From Cloacibacillus sp. An23 (GTDB taxonomy: Bacteria; Synergistota; Synergistia; Synergistales; Synergistaceae): a stretch of 64,000 nucleotides of DNA. This document shows, one piece after another, positions 33,035 through 41,711 of the stretch. Position 1 is the stretch's first letter, and every line of letters starts with the position of its first letter. The position numbers were made by a program, and so were the translations under genes. The stretch lies in the NCBI RefSeq assembly GCF_002159945.1, contig NZ_NFJQ01000007.1, positions 1-64,000 of the forward strand, given 5' to 3'. The notes under the pieces are model-generated. The model was not told where the DNA came from. It made no database searches and was given only the letters and a program-made list of their open reading frames with translations.

Positions 33035-33340
33035 CGCAGCGTCCTCCTCTTTTTCGGTTTTCGTTTTTTTATCCTGTTCCGCGTATCTTTACGATATTTT
33101 CTCACGAAGAGGCGCGCCGTTTCAACGGCGCGTTTTTATATTGCGTAACAACGAATCCGCGATGATTTTATAGAGCCGCAGAAGCGCGCTTAGGCGGCAA
33201 TGCTGGGTTGAATGCGAAGCTGTTTCGTCTATTTTCCGGCTAAGCGGCCTTTTCTGTTAAGCGTGTTATGTTTTATATTACAATATAAAGCCTTATAAAT
33301 TATAATAAATTACATGAATTTACTTCGAGGGGGCCGGGCA
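33035..33340. promoter_or_regulatory. Divergent control region between aminotransferase and pucR-like genes
   Basis: About 300 bp without a gene. The right end is AT-rich (33260-33320) and suits the promoter of the plus-strand regulator. In the middle, CGCGCCGTT and AACGGCGCG (33113-33132) form a 9-bp stem followed by TTTTT on the plus strand, although no plus-strand gene lies upstream. Confidence 0.5.
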
Positions 33341-34510
33341 GTGTATTATACTGTTTCCGATTTCGCGAATATGTACGCGGACGGGGTGAAGCTCGTCGCG
33401 GGCGGCGGCGGGATGTCACGTCCTATAGAGAACGTCGGGATACTCGACTACGAACTCGACCCTATGCTGAAGGAAAGGTATATGCGCACGAATTTCCAGG
33501 AGGGACAGTTTATCCTGACTTCCCTGCTTTTCGCCAAGGATTCGCCGCATTTGACGACGGAGGCGGTCAAGCATCTGGTTTCGCGCGGCGCGAGCGGTCT
33601 GGCTATACGCAACGTCTTCCGCCTGCCGCTTCCCGAGGCTGCCCTGCGTTACGCGGATTCCAAGAATTTCCCGGTTTTTCTTATTACTTCGGCGAAGCTG
33701 TATTTCGAGGATATCGTCTACGAGGCGCGCCGCCTCGCGGAGAGGATGAAGGACGTCTATTTTCCGCAGGGGGAGCTGGAGGCTGTTTTCTCCGGAGCGG
33801 AGGGCGGCGAGGGGGCCGCGCGGCGCGCGAGGCGCATAAATCCGTCGTTCGGCGAGCGTTTTTTCGCGATTTATATGCACGGCGCGGAGTATTTCGGCGA
33901 GCAGGATTTTATGGAATTTTACGGGAGGTACGAAAAAAGCCGCTTTTTCTCGCCGCGCGGCAGGCTGTGCCTTTATAAGCGAGGCGCGTTTTTTTTCTGC
34001 TCGGGCGATGAATGCGTCCGCGAGTCCGCCGCGGAGTTCCCGCGCGCCGTGGACCCTGAGGGGACGTGTTCCGTAGGGGCGAGCCGGGTTCATTTCAGCC
34101 TTCGAGAGTTCGGGGAGTGCGCGAAGGAGGCGCTTTACGCCGCGCTGATCAACGGCGAGTCGCCGGCGCCGTACCACATGTACGACGAGCTCGGGATATA
34201 CAGGGCGCTGTTCCCCTTCGCTGAGAGGCCGGAAGCGGCGGCTTTCCGCGACGGCGTGCTCGACGCGGTGCGCGAGTACGACATAGAGAACGGCGCGGAG
34301 CTTATGCCGACTTTGGAGCGTTTCGCGGCGTCCGGCTGCGACGTGCGCGAAACGGCGAGAATCCTTGGAATTCACGAAAACACGGCGCGCTACCGTATGG
34401 AGAGGATAGCGGCTCTGACAGGGCTGAGCTTCCGCTCGCACGACCAGGCGGAGCAGCTTTCGCTGGCTGTGAAGTCGGCGCTCTGCGCGAAGCTCCTGGC
34501 GCGGCTCTAG
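33341..34510 (+). CDS. PucR-family transcriptional regulator
   Basis: A 389-residue regulator counted from the GTG at 33341, which follows CGAGGGGG at proper spacing; an ATG at 33314 would add nine residues. The N-terminal ~125 residues form the PucR sensory domain (YYTVSDFANMYADGVKLVAGGGG...VGILDYE) and the C-terminus (about 330-385) carries the HTH_30 helix-turn-helix: FAASGCDVRETARILGIHENTARYRMERI. PucR proteins usually activate catabolic genes in response to a nitrogenous substrate. The divergent aminotransferase/cyclodeaminase pair is the likely target. Confidence 0.9.
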   Translation: MYYTVSDFANMYADGVKLVAGGGGMSRPIENVGILDYELDPMLKERYMRTNFQEGQFILTSLLFAKDSPHLTTEAVKHLVSRGASGLAIRNVFRLPLPEAALRYADSKNFPVFLITSAKLYFEDIVYEARRLAERMKDVYFPQGELEAVFSGAEGGEGAARRARRINPSFGERFFAIYMHGAEYFGEQDFMEFYGRYEKSRFFSPRGRLCLYKRGAFFFCSGDECVRESAAEFPRAVDPEGTCSVGASRVHFSLREFGECAKEALYAALINGESPAPYHMYDELGIYRALFPFAERPEAAAFRDGVLDAVREYDIENGAELMPTLERFAASGCDVRETARILGIHENTARYRMERIAALTGLSFRSHDQAEQLSLAVKSALCAKLLARL

Positions 34511-34523
34511 CGGCGGACGCGCG

Positions 34524-35090
34524 TCAGCCTGCGAGGAAGCATCCTTTTTCGTGCGACTGTATCACGCCGACGGCCTGCAAGTACGCGTAGACGACTGTCG
34601 TGCCTACGAATTTCATGCCGCGCTTCTTTAAATCTTTTGAAACGGCGTCTGACAGCGGCGAGCTCGATTTTCCAGTTTCGCGCACAGTCCCGCCGTTAGT
34701 CCAGCCCCACAGGTAGTTTGCGAAAGTTCCGTATTCTTCGCGGATTTCGGCGAAGACGTGTGCGTTCGTCACTGCGGCGCGGATTTTGAGGCCGTTGCGG
34801 ATTATGCCGGGGTCGTTCTTCAGCTCTTCGATTTTTTCATCTCCGTACGACGCGACGAGCTTCCAGTCGAAGCCGTCGAAGGCGCGGCGGAAGCTCTCGC
34901 GCTTGTTCAGCACGCACTCCCACGAAAGGCCGGCCTGAAAGCATTCGAGCAGCAGCATTTCAAAGAGTTTCCCGTCGTCGCGCTGCGGCACGCCCCATTC
35001 GCGGTCGTGGTAGGCGACGTACTTTTCGTTCTTGGGGTTGGCCCAGAAGCAGCGGGTTTTGCCGTCCGGCCAGCAAGGGGCTTTCGTCAT
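34524..35090 (-). CDS. tag: DNA-3-methyladenine glycosylase I
   Basis: A 188-residue base-excision enzyme that removes 3-methyladenine from alkylated DNA. It opens with TRCFWANPKNEKYVAYHDREWGVP, the Tag signature, with the zinc-binding Cys at the start and His/Cys near the C-terminus (QSHEKGC), and carries the substrate-contacting LLLECFQAGLSWECVLNKRESF and GTTVVYAYLQAVGVI. Length matches Tag (about 187). It converges on the regulator gene with only 13 bp between stops. Confidence 0.96.
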   Translation of the reverse strand: MTKAPCWPDGKTRCFWANPKNEKYVAYHDREWGVPQRDDGKLFEMLLLECFQAGLSWECVLNKRESFRRAFDGFDWKLVASYGDEKIEELKNDPGIIRNGLKIRAAVTNAHVFAEIREEYGTFANYLWGWTNGGTVRETGKSSSPLSDAVSKDLKKRGMKFVGTTVVYAYLQAVGVIQSHEKGCFLAG

Positions 35091-35129
35091 CAGGGACGTT
35101 CCGTCTTCGTAAAGCGCCGGCCCCGGCGG

Positions 35130-35399
35130 CTATTTCTTATCGTCGAGCGGCGGCAGCGGCTTTATCTTCTCGCCGTCGGTGAATTCGCGCTGCGGCCCCT
35201 CGGCCTTGTCGTGGACCCAGTTTTCAAATTTGTCGTATATGGCGTCGGACCACGAGGGGTTGGGCCACCGCTTTTTCTTCGCCGTAAGCGCGAGGCAGCC
35301 GCACATCATGGCGCCGAAGTACAGATACGGATGCTGCGTCGCTAGCGCGAGGCCGAAGAATATGAAGCAAAGAGAAGCGAACAGATCTCTGAAAAACAT
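35130..35399 (-). CDS. Small membrane protein of unknown function
   Basis: An 89-residue protein not recognised as a known family. Residues ~4-40 form one or two hydrophobic segments (LFASLCFIFFGLALA, YLYFGAMMCGCLAL), followed by a basic cluster TAKKKRW and a charged, proline-ended tail. The ATG has an AGGTGAT site, and composition fits its neighbours, so it is likely a real gene. Confidence 0.7.
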   Translation of the reverse strand: MFFRDLFASLCFIFFGLALATQHPYLYFGAMMCGCLALTAKKKRWPNPSWSDAIYDKFENWVHDKAEGPQREFTDGEKIKPLPPLDDKK

Positions 35400-35572
35400 T
35401 TACAATCACCTTTTATTTTCTCGTTTATCCGTCCGATATTATAACCTCATAAGCGCGCGGCAGAAAGCGGAAAAGACATATTCATGCGCGCCGCGCGCAC
35501 AAAAAAACGGAGCCGCCACGCGAATGGACGGCTCCGTATGCTTTTGATTCCGTGCGGTCTTTCCGCGCTGTC

Positions 35573-36889
35573 CTACCAGGGCACACCGAGTACGACGTGC
35601 GGCAGGAAGAGGCAGACCTTCGGGATGTAGGCGGTGATGAGAAGCACCGGAATCCAGCAGAGCACCATGAAGGTGAGCGCCGGCTTCATTATCTCGTTGA
35701 TGGGCGCGCCTCCCACTCGCCCGCTTAGATATAGGACCGGGGCCGCAGGCGGCGTTATGCAGCCGAGGGCCGTGTTGACTCCGACTATAGCCGCGTAATG
35801 GACGGGGTTGAAGCCGAGGTCGAGGATTATCGGAAGCAGTATCGGCGTCGTAAGGACGACGACGCTGATGTCGTCCATGAGCATTCCCATCAGGACGAGG
35901 AAGACGTTGATCATCATCATGACGACTATCGGGTTCGTCGAGATGGAATAGAAGAGATGCAGCACGCGTCCCGGAAGATCCTCAAGGATATAGAGGCGCG
36001 AGAGCATCGAGACGGAGTAGAGCATGACCATGATGACGCCGGTCGTGATGCCGCTTTCGACGACGATGTTGAAGAGTCCTCTCCACGAAAGTCCCTTGTA
36101 GACGTAGAGCCCTATAGGGATGCAGTAGAAGACGGCCAGCGCGGAGGCTTCGGTCGTCGTCATAACGCCGCCGTAGATTCCGCCGAGGACCATGAAGGGC
36201 ATGACGAGCGCCGGTATAGCGAGACGTCCGCGCTTCATGAACATATCCATGCGTTCCTTGCCGGTGCGCTTGACTTCGACGAAGACTTCCTTATTGTTGC
36301 GGAGCATCCAGACGTTGATGATGCTGAGCAGCGCTATTGTGAAGACGCCGGGGCCGACCGTCGAAAGGAAGCACGAAAGGACGGAGATGCCGCTGATCCA
36401 CGCGAAAATGATGAGAGTGGCGTTCGGCGGGATAAGGAGGCCGAGCAGCGATGCGTTCGCCATCAGCGCGCAGGCGTGTCCCATCGGGTAGCCGCCCTGC
36501 TTGAGGCGCGGGAACATTATGGCGCCGATGCAGGAGAGCGTCGCGCAGGCGGCTCCGCATATCGAGCCGAAGACGGCGCAGGAGATGACGGCGACGATGC
36601 CGAGTCCGCCGCGGATATGTCCGACGAAGACGTCTACCATATCTATGAGCTTCTCAGCTATGCGTCCGCGCTCCATGATGCCGCCCGCGAGGATGAACAT
36701 AGCTATCGCTATAAGCGAAACGGAGTTCATCTGCGTGAAGCCGTAAGGCAGGAGCTGCGTGGCTGGGTAGCCCGCGCCGTTTGCGCCGCCGAAGAATATC
36801 AGCCACGCGCAGGAGGACATGAAGCTTACGGGTACGGGGACGCCTATCGTAAGGCAGAATATAAGTATAAGCAGAGCTACGTATATCAT
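35573..36889 (-). CDS. dctM: TRAP transporter large permease DctM
   Basis: A 438-residue, 12-TM-like TRAP large subunit. Typical motifs are LTIGVPVPVSFM at the N-terminus, GGLGIVAVISCAVFGSICGAACATLSCIGAIMFP (about 92-125), GLLIPPNATLIIFAWISGISV and, towards the end, GCITPPAAPVLYLSGRVGG. Its ATG overlaps the dctQ stop by one base (TAATG). It imports a carboxylate together with DctQ (36889) and DctP (37586). Confidence 0.95.
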   Translation of the reverse strand: MIYVALLILIFCLTIGVPVPVSFMSSCAWLIFFGGANGAGYPATQLLPYGFTQMNSVSLIAIAMFILAGGIMERGRIAEKLIDMVDVFVGHIRGGLGIVAVISCAVFGSICGAACATLSCIGAIMFPRLKQGGYPMGHACALMANASLLGLLIPPNATLIIFAWISGISVLSCFLSTVGPGVFTIALLSIINVWMLRNNKEVFVEVKRTGKERMDMFMKRGRLAIPALVMPFMVLGGIYGGVMTTTEASALAVFYCIPIGLYVYKGLSWRGLFNIVVESGITTGVIMVMLYSVSMLSRLYILEDLPGRVLHLFYSISTNPIVVMMMINVFLVLMGMLMDDISVVVLTTPILLPIILDLGFNPVHYAAIVGVNTALGCITPPAAPVLYLSGRVGGAPINEIMKPALTFMVLCWIPVLLITAYIPKVCLFLPHVVLGVPW

Positions 36890-37488
36890 TAGTTCTTACC
36901 TCCAAAAAGCGCTTTTCCGGCCCTTATCGTATCCCAGAGGAAGTAGTAGGACATGGAAAGCAGTCCGAGGAATATGGCGGCGTAGGCCGTCCAGAGCGGG
37001 ATTCTCCACGCGACGGTGCGCGGGATGGCGACGCCTGTCCCGAGCGGGCCGAGGAAGCCGAAGATGAAATAGTCCCAGCCGTACTTCGTGAAAAGCAGCG
37101 TCACGCCGAGCGTGATGAGGCATTTCACAAAGGTGAGGGTCCTCTTGAAAACCCCGTCCTTGAGATAGGCGCTTATAAGGTCCGCGGAAATGTGAGTCCC
37201 CGCGAAAGCCCCGTAGCCGGCTCCCATGAAGTAGAGCCAGAATGCGAATATCTTGACCCATTCCTCGTAGCCGTAGAGGTCCATCTGGAAAACATAGCGC
37301 ATAAGCGTTGCGGCCGTAATGATGATCATCAGCAGCATGGACATTACGAAGCAGACCACTGAATAGAACGAGACGGTTATCTTGTCGAAGATGCACTTCG
37401 GCTGCCTTACGTTGAGGACTTCCTCCTCGCCCGCGCAGGCCGGCCCGGCTTCTTCGAGCATCTCAGTCTTCTTTTCATCAGATGACAT
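36889..37488 (-). CDS. dctQ: TRAP transporter small permease DctQ
   Basis: A 199-residue DctQ subunit with four hydrophobic segments after a charged N-terminal ~45 residues (MSSDEKKTEMLEEAGPACAGEEE...). The family's TLMRYVFQMDLYGYEEWVKIFAFWLYFMGAGYGAF stretch is present. It is encoded between dctP and dctM. Confidence 0.92.
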   Translation of the reverse strand: MSSDEKKTEMLEEAGPACAGEEEVLNVRQPKCIFDKITVSFYSVVCFVMSMLLMIIITAATLMRYVFQMDLYGYEEWVKIFAFWLYFMGAGYGAFAGTHISADLISAYLKDGVFKRTLTFVKCLITLGVTLLFTKYGWDYFIFGFLGPLGTGVAIPRTVAWRIPLWTAYAAIFLGLLSMSYYFLWDTIRAGKALFGGKN

Positions 37489-37513
37489 TTAATAAGCTCC
37501 TTTCAGGCACGAA

Positions 37514-37549
37514 AACGCTGAGGGGAAAGACACGGCCCCTCAGGCGTTC
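37514..37549 (-). terminator. Intercistronic hairpin between dctP and dctQ
   Basis: AACGCTGAGGGG and CCCCTCAGGCGTT pair with one bulge around a 10-nt loop. It has no T tract. It is placed just downstream of the binding-protein gene, where it can give that gene the higher mRNA level. Confidence 0.55.
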
Positions 37550-37585
37550 ACATGCTTATTTTTAACGACGTTGATAAACGGCGCT

Positions 37586-38587
37586 TTACAGCGATCCCAT
37601 TTTCTCCGTGAATTCCTGCATCAGTTCGACGCCGACCCCCTGCTTCCCCATTTCGACCCAGGTCGCCATGCAGGCTTCCTTGATCGGGCGAAGCTCCTCT
37701 TCGGTGTATCTGAATACCTTGACGCCCTTCTCCTCCATGAGTTTCATATACTTCTCGTCCTCCGCCTGAGCGTTGTCTATCGAGAGCAGAGTGTACTTCT
37801 TGGCCACGTCGCGGAAGACCTGCTGATCCTCCGGCGTCAGCTTCTGCCACGATTTGTCGCTGATCATGATTCCGAGATACTCCATGGAGTAGTTCGTAGC
37901 GTACCAGTATTTCACGACGTCGCCGAGGATCGTGTACGCCGCGGCTGTCGGATATCCGTCCGCCGCGTCGCAGACGCCGGTCTGCATCGACTGATAAACG
38001 TCGGGATAGGGTATCGTGATGGGACGGAAGCCCATAGCCTTGGCTCCGGTCACGTACGACACCATGTTCGGGACTCGCGTAAGCACGCCTTTGTCCACCT
38101 TAGGGTTGAGCGGCTCGATAAGAGGCTTCGTCGAAGCTATGCCTATAAAGCCCTCGACGTACGACCCTAACAGGTGGACGCCTACGGAATTAAGAAATTC
38201 GTCGAGTTTCGTCGGGAACCAGGCCCCGGGCGTAAGAGCCTTCTTGGCCGACTCGTAGCCCGTGACGAAGCCGTTCGCGTAAGTCATTTCGAGACGCGGG
38301 TCAAAGTCTGTCGCAAGCGACATGCACGCCATATCCACCGTCCCGCGCATCATCTCTTCCATGACTAGCGTATAATTTCCGAGCTGTCCCGCCGGATAAG
38401 TCTTTATCTCGACGCGGCCGTCGGTTCCTTCGTTGATCTCTTTCGCCATCGCCTCCATAGTCTTCGTCGCCATGTGGTCGGGCGGAGACTGTCCGGCGAA
38501 GCGGAAGACGAGCGGCGCGGCTATGGCGGGGCTTGCCAAGGCTACGAAAATAAATAGTGCAGCTACTGTAAGCGCAAATCTCCTCAT
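37586..38587 (-). CDS. dctP: TRAP transporter solute-binding protein DctP
   Basis: A 333-residue periplasmic receptor with signal peptide MRRFALTVAALFIFVALASPAIA. Family motifs include FRFAGQSPPDHMATKTMEAMAKEIN, IKTYPAGQLGNYTLVMEEMMRGTVDMACMS and, around residues 170-180, MGFRPITIPYPDVYQSMQTGVCDA, which holds the ligand-carboxylate region. ATG 38587 follows GAAGGGAG; a longer in-frame extension upstream lacks a signal peptide and is rejected. The ligand is unknown. Confidence 0.93.
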   Translation of the reverse strand: MRRFALTVAALFIFVALASPAIAAPLVFRFAGQSPPDHMATKTMEAMAKEINEGTDGRVEIKTYPAGQLGNYTLVMEEMMRGTVDMACMSLATDFDPRLEMTYANGFVTGYESAKKALTPGAWFPTKLDEFLNSVGVHLLGSYVEGFIGIASTKPLIEPLNPKVDKGVLTRVPNMVSYVTGAKAMGFRPITIPYPDVYQSMQTGVCDAADGYPTAAAYTILGDVVKYWYATNYSMEYLGIMISDKSWQKLTPEDQQVFRDVAKKYTLLSIDNAQAEDEKYMKLMEEKGVKVFRYTEEELRPIKEACMATWVEMGKQGVGVELMQEFTEKMGSL

Positions 38588-39014
38588 AAAAAACTCTCCC
38601 TTCAGAATCATCAGTTCAGCTGCTAAAGAAAACGCTCCCAGCACCGGCAAAGCAGCCGTTTTCAACCCTCCTCCTGCACAGTTTCCCGCACTGTATAAAA
38701 TTGTGTAAAAATGTTGTAGTGCGTGCAAATTAAGTTACAACAAACGCACGCTTCTGTCAATTATTTTTCACACAATTCTGCGCCGCTTTTTTAATTCATA
38801 GCACACGGTTTGATAATTTTATAACAAAGGTTTAATTATCATCTCCGCGGCAGTGAACGCAAAGCTGTAAAATCCTATATTCTCATATCAAGGTGCAAAA
38901 ACTTTTCCATTTAAAGTCTGCCTGGCAAAGTTTATATAAAATATAAAAAACTTTCTGACACTGGCAGATAATAATTAGCCTATTAGCTTTGAAGCTTAAT
39001 TTTATAAAAGTCCC
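38588..39014. other. AT-rich non-coding region upstream of dctP
   Basis: 427 bp with no gene. It holds the likely dctPQM promoter and the long inverted repeat described separately at 38699-38777; the rest is plain AT-rich sequence. Confidence 0.6.
38699..38777. promoter_or_regulatory. Inverted repeat upstream of dctP, operator candidate
   Basis: AATTGTGTAAAAAT (38699-38712) and ATTTTTCACACAATT (38763-38777) are near-perfect inverted copies about 50 bp apart, and between them GTGCGTGC and CGCACGC form a second inverted pair. Two operator sites for a regulator able to loop DNA, or a cruciform, would explain this. Confidence 0.5.
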
Positions 39015-39551
39015 CTATCTTAAAAAAACCGCTCCCGCCAGCCCGAACGCCATAAGCATCGCCGACGGACGCTCCTTACAGAATTTACTGTACTTTATAA
39101 GCACGATCCCGGCGCAGAACATCGCGACAGCCTTCCATCCGTTCTGCCACGTCGCCGAAAACGGCGATATGACCGAAAGAGTGAGCAGCCCGGCGACTAT
39201 CGGACGCAGAACCGACTTGAACTTTTTTCCGCCCTCCGCGCTGACGCGCCTGAGCGCGAGCAGGACGACGCAGAGCGCCGCCACCGGGGCCGCCACGAGA
39301 GCGGCCGTCGCGAAAAGCGAGCCGAGGAATCCCGCCTGCTGGTATCCCGCGAATGTCGCGGCGTTTATCGCTATCGGCCCGGGAGTGACCTGCGAGACTG
39401 CGACAAGCTGGTTAAAGCCGTCGCTCGTCATCCAGCCGTTCTTTATAACGAGCTGGTACTCTATCAGCGGAAGAGTAGAAAGCCCGCCGCCGAAAGCCGT
39501 TATGCCGACCTGCAGGAACGCCCAGACGAGCTCGGCTATCTTCCCGGTCAT
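39015..39551 (-). CDS. Chromate transporter half, second subunit
   Basis: A 178-residue protein of the short-chain CHR family. It shows FLQVGITAFGGGLSTLPLIEYQLV near the N-terminus and the VAVSQVTPGPIAINAATFAGYQ motif, both typical of ChrA halves. It pairs with the upstream half encoded at 39548-40078, overlapping by four bases (ATGA). Such pairs form a heteromeric ion transporter; chromate efflux is the family role, but the true substrate in anaerobes is unclear. Confidence 0.9.
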   Translation of the reverse strand: MTGKIAELVWAFLQVGITAFGGGLSTLPLIEYQLVIKNGWMTSDGFNQLVAVSQVTPGPIAINAATFAGYQQAGFLGSLFATAALVAAPVAALCVVLLALRRVSAEGGKKFKSVLRPIVAGLLTLSVISPFSATWQNGWKAVAMFCAGIVLIKYSKFCKERPSAMLMAFGLAGAVFLR

Positions 39552-40078
39552 GCCGCAATCCTCTCGTGCGCGTATTGGAGCGCGAGCGCCCCCGCCATAG
39601 CGGCGAACGGATGGATGTGGAAAACGCCTATCGCAGATATGACGAGGGCGTACGGCACGACGTTCCACCACTTGCCGGCGAGCGCGTTCTTAACGTTGTC
39701 AACTATTACGAGCGCTATCATCGCGCTCGTCCCCGCGAGCACCCCTCTGAAAAATCCTTTGACCGCGGGAACGTCGGAATATTTAATGACGAATGGCGAC
39801 AGCAGCAGGATTATCAGAAACGGCGGAAGCACGGCTCCGGCGGAAGCGGCGATGCTTCCGGCGAGCCCTTTGTAATGCCTTCCCATGAGCCACGAGATAG
39901 ACACGGCGATAGGCCCAGGCATAGACGCCGCGAGGCTCACCATATCGGCGAATTCCTCAGGGTCTATGTCGCGCCGCTTTTCCTGTTCGAGCTGCACCAG
40001 TCCGAGAATGACTATGCCTCCGCCGAACGTCACCGCGCTTATTCTAAAAAAGAAAACGAAGAGTTCCCATAAGCTCAT
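39548..40078 (-). CDS. Chromate transporter half, first subunit
   Basis: A 176-residue CHR-family membrane protein with FFFRISAVTFGGGIVILGLVQLEQEK and MVSLAASMPGPIAVSISWLMGRHYKGL. It partners the second half encoded downstream. Confidence 0.9.
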   Translation of the reverse strand: MSLWELFVFFFRISAVTFGGGIVILGLVQLEQEKRRDIDPEEFADMVSLAASMPGPIAVSISWLMGRHYKGLAGSIAASAGAVLPPFLIILLLSPFVIKYSDVPAVKGFFRGVLAGTSAMIALVIVDNVKNALAGKWWNVVPYALVISAIGVFHIHPFAAMAGALALQYAHERIAA

Positions 40079-40347
40079 ATTTCAAACCCCTGTTATCTCT
40101 ATCCGAACATATTATATAACAACTCTGAAAATCTGATAGCAACCGATAAAACAGCATTGTTAAACAGATATATCAGATTATAAAATACGCGCGGACAAAA
40201 GGACAACGTATTTTGCCTATTTTTGTCACGCGCACAATCCGGCGCTGCAAAAGAGGTGGAAAAATTGGAGCGGCGCGGGACTGCGGAACTACTTTATATT
40301 GTAAAATCAGACGGTGTAATTCTAAACTGACAGAAGGTGCGTTAAGT

Positions 40348-41067
40348 ATGTTCAATAAAAAAATACTGGCGGCCGCCGCGGCCGCCGCGGCGATATCGGG
40401 ACAGGCGTGGGCCGGACAGACGGAGGCCGGCGCGGCGCGAATGATCGGCGAAGCGCTGAGGGACGAATTCCGCCCGGAGAGCGTCAGCGTCACCGTCGCG
40501 GACGGCGCGAGGCGCGCGTGGGCTGAATGCCTCGGCGCGGACATATCGGGGATAAGGATAAAGGAGGTCAGGCTAGACGCCGTCATAGACCCGGCTGGCG
40601 TCGAAAGTGCGCGGAGCGGAGAGGATATAATGTCCTGCATCGAGAGTTCGCGCGGCGAGATAACGATAGCCGAGCGCGACGTCAACGAATATTTTGAAAG
40701 GAACGGAGGCGCGAGCGGATTCAGCAGCCTCAGGTTCGACTTCACGCCGAATGGGTACAGGGCGAAGGGGCGCTTCGAGGCGGAGCTGCTCGTCGTAAAG
40801 CTCGACCTGAACCTTGAGGCCGAGGGAAGGCTCGGCCTGCGCAGCGACGGAGTCTATCTCGAAGACACAATCCTCTACGCGGAGGGAGCGAAGCAGTCAG
40901 ACTCGATAACGGAGCTCGTCACGAGCAAGGTGAATCCGCTGCTCTCGTTCTCCAACATACCGTTCCCGGTCGAATTCAGCTCTATAAAAATGAGCGGCTC
41001 AGAGGCTACGATGACCGGAAACCCAGAAAAGCCCGGAAAGGGCGAGCGCTGGAGCTGGAACAGGTAA
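40348..41067 (+). CDS. DUF2993 (LmeA-like) secreted protein
   Basis: A 239-residue exported protein. The signal peptide MFNKKILAAAAAAAAISGQAWA is followed by a region resembling DUF2993 lipid-binding proteins (RDVNEYFERNGGASGFSSLRFDFTPNGYRAKGRFEA; LEAEGRLGLRSDGVYLED; NPLLSFSNIPFPVEFSSIKM). DUF2993 proteins such as LmeA bind phospholipid or act in envelope lipid handling; a role here is unknown. ATG 40348 follows GAAGGTG. It lies upstream of the origin region. Confidence 0.8.
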   Translation: MFNKKILAAAAAAAAISGQAWAGQTEAGAARMIGEALRDEFRPESVSVTVADGARRAWAECLGADISGIRIKEVRLDAVIDPAGVESARSGEDIMSCIESSRGEITIAERDVNEYFERNGGASGFSSLRFDFTPNGYRAKGRFEAELLVVKLDLNLEAEGRLGLRSDGVYLEDTILYAEGAKQSDSITELVTSKVNPLLSFSNIPFPVEFSSIKMSGSEATMTGNPEKPGKGERWSWNR

Positions 41068-41093
41068 AAGAACAATCGGCGTCTGAACGGCGG

Positions 41094-41129
41094 TCCGCCT
41101 TCCGTGAAAACGAGAGGGCGGATTTTTTT
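41094..41129 (+). terminator. Intrinsic terminator of the DUF2993 gene
   Basis: TCCGCCTTC pairs with GAGGGCGGA (one mismatch) around an 11-nt loop and is followed by seven T residues, 27 bp past the stop codon. Confidence 0.85.
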
Positions 41130-41711
41130 CGCTCTTATATAAGTCAGTATTAATCAACTGTTATAAACACTTTTTATATCTGATTTCAAAGCAAAAATAT
41201 ATATTTTTCGGAATTACACATACTTAAACACAACTTTTATCCACACCATGTGAATAATTCACAGACTTTGAAGGGCTCTATACGCTTAAACGCAACTACA
41301 GAGCGGAACGGCGCCCAAAATGTCTGATTTTGCTTATTTAATGAAACGGGAAAAAGCTTACTATAAGTATTTGCTTTATACACATTATGGTAATAACTTT
41401 GTAAAAATCATTTTTTACGCATTTTCCGCAGAAAAAAGAACTTCGTCAGCCATCGTCAAATAGTCTGATTTTTAGATTTTCGGCTGAAAAACTTCTCTGT
41501 ATCTGGATATACACTTTTACACATATACATGTGATTCTGCCTGTGAATATGTGTATAACTTCTGTGTATTTCTTACGACTTTGTTAATTATCATCAGCGC
41601 CGCCGCCGCGGGCGAAGCGGATACAAAAAATTGTCTTGCCTTTCTTCGATTCATGATAAAATCTGATGAAGAAGAATATAACCGTTTCTCTTCTTTTTTG
41701 GAGTGACATGA
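41130..41711. other. Candidate chromosomal origin (oriC) region upstream of dnaA
   Basis: About 580 bp of AT-rich DNA with no gene. DnaA-box-like 9-mers include TTATCCACA (41237-41245), TTATACACA (41376-41384), TTTTACACA (41515-41523) and TGTGTATAA (41550-41558). A possible dnaA promoter lies at 41636-41662 (TTGCCT, then TGATAAAAT as an extended -10). Together with the box cluster between dnaA and dnaN this is the likely replication origin. Confidence 0.7.
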
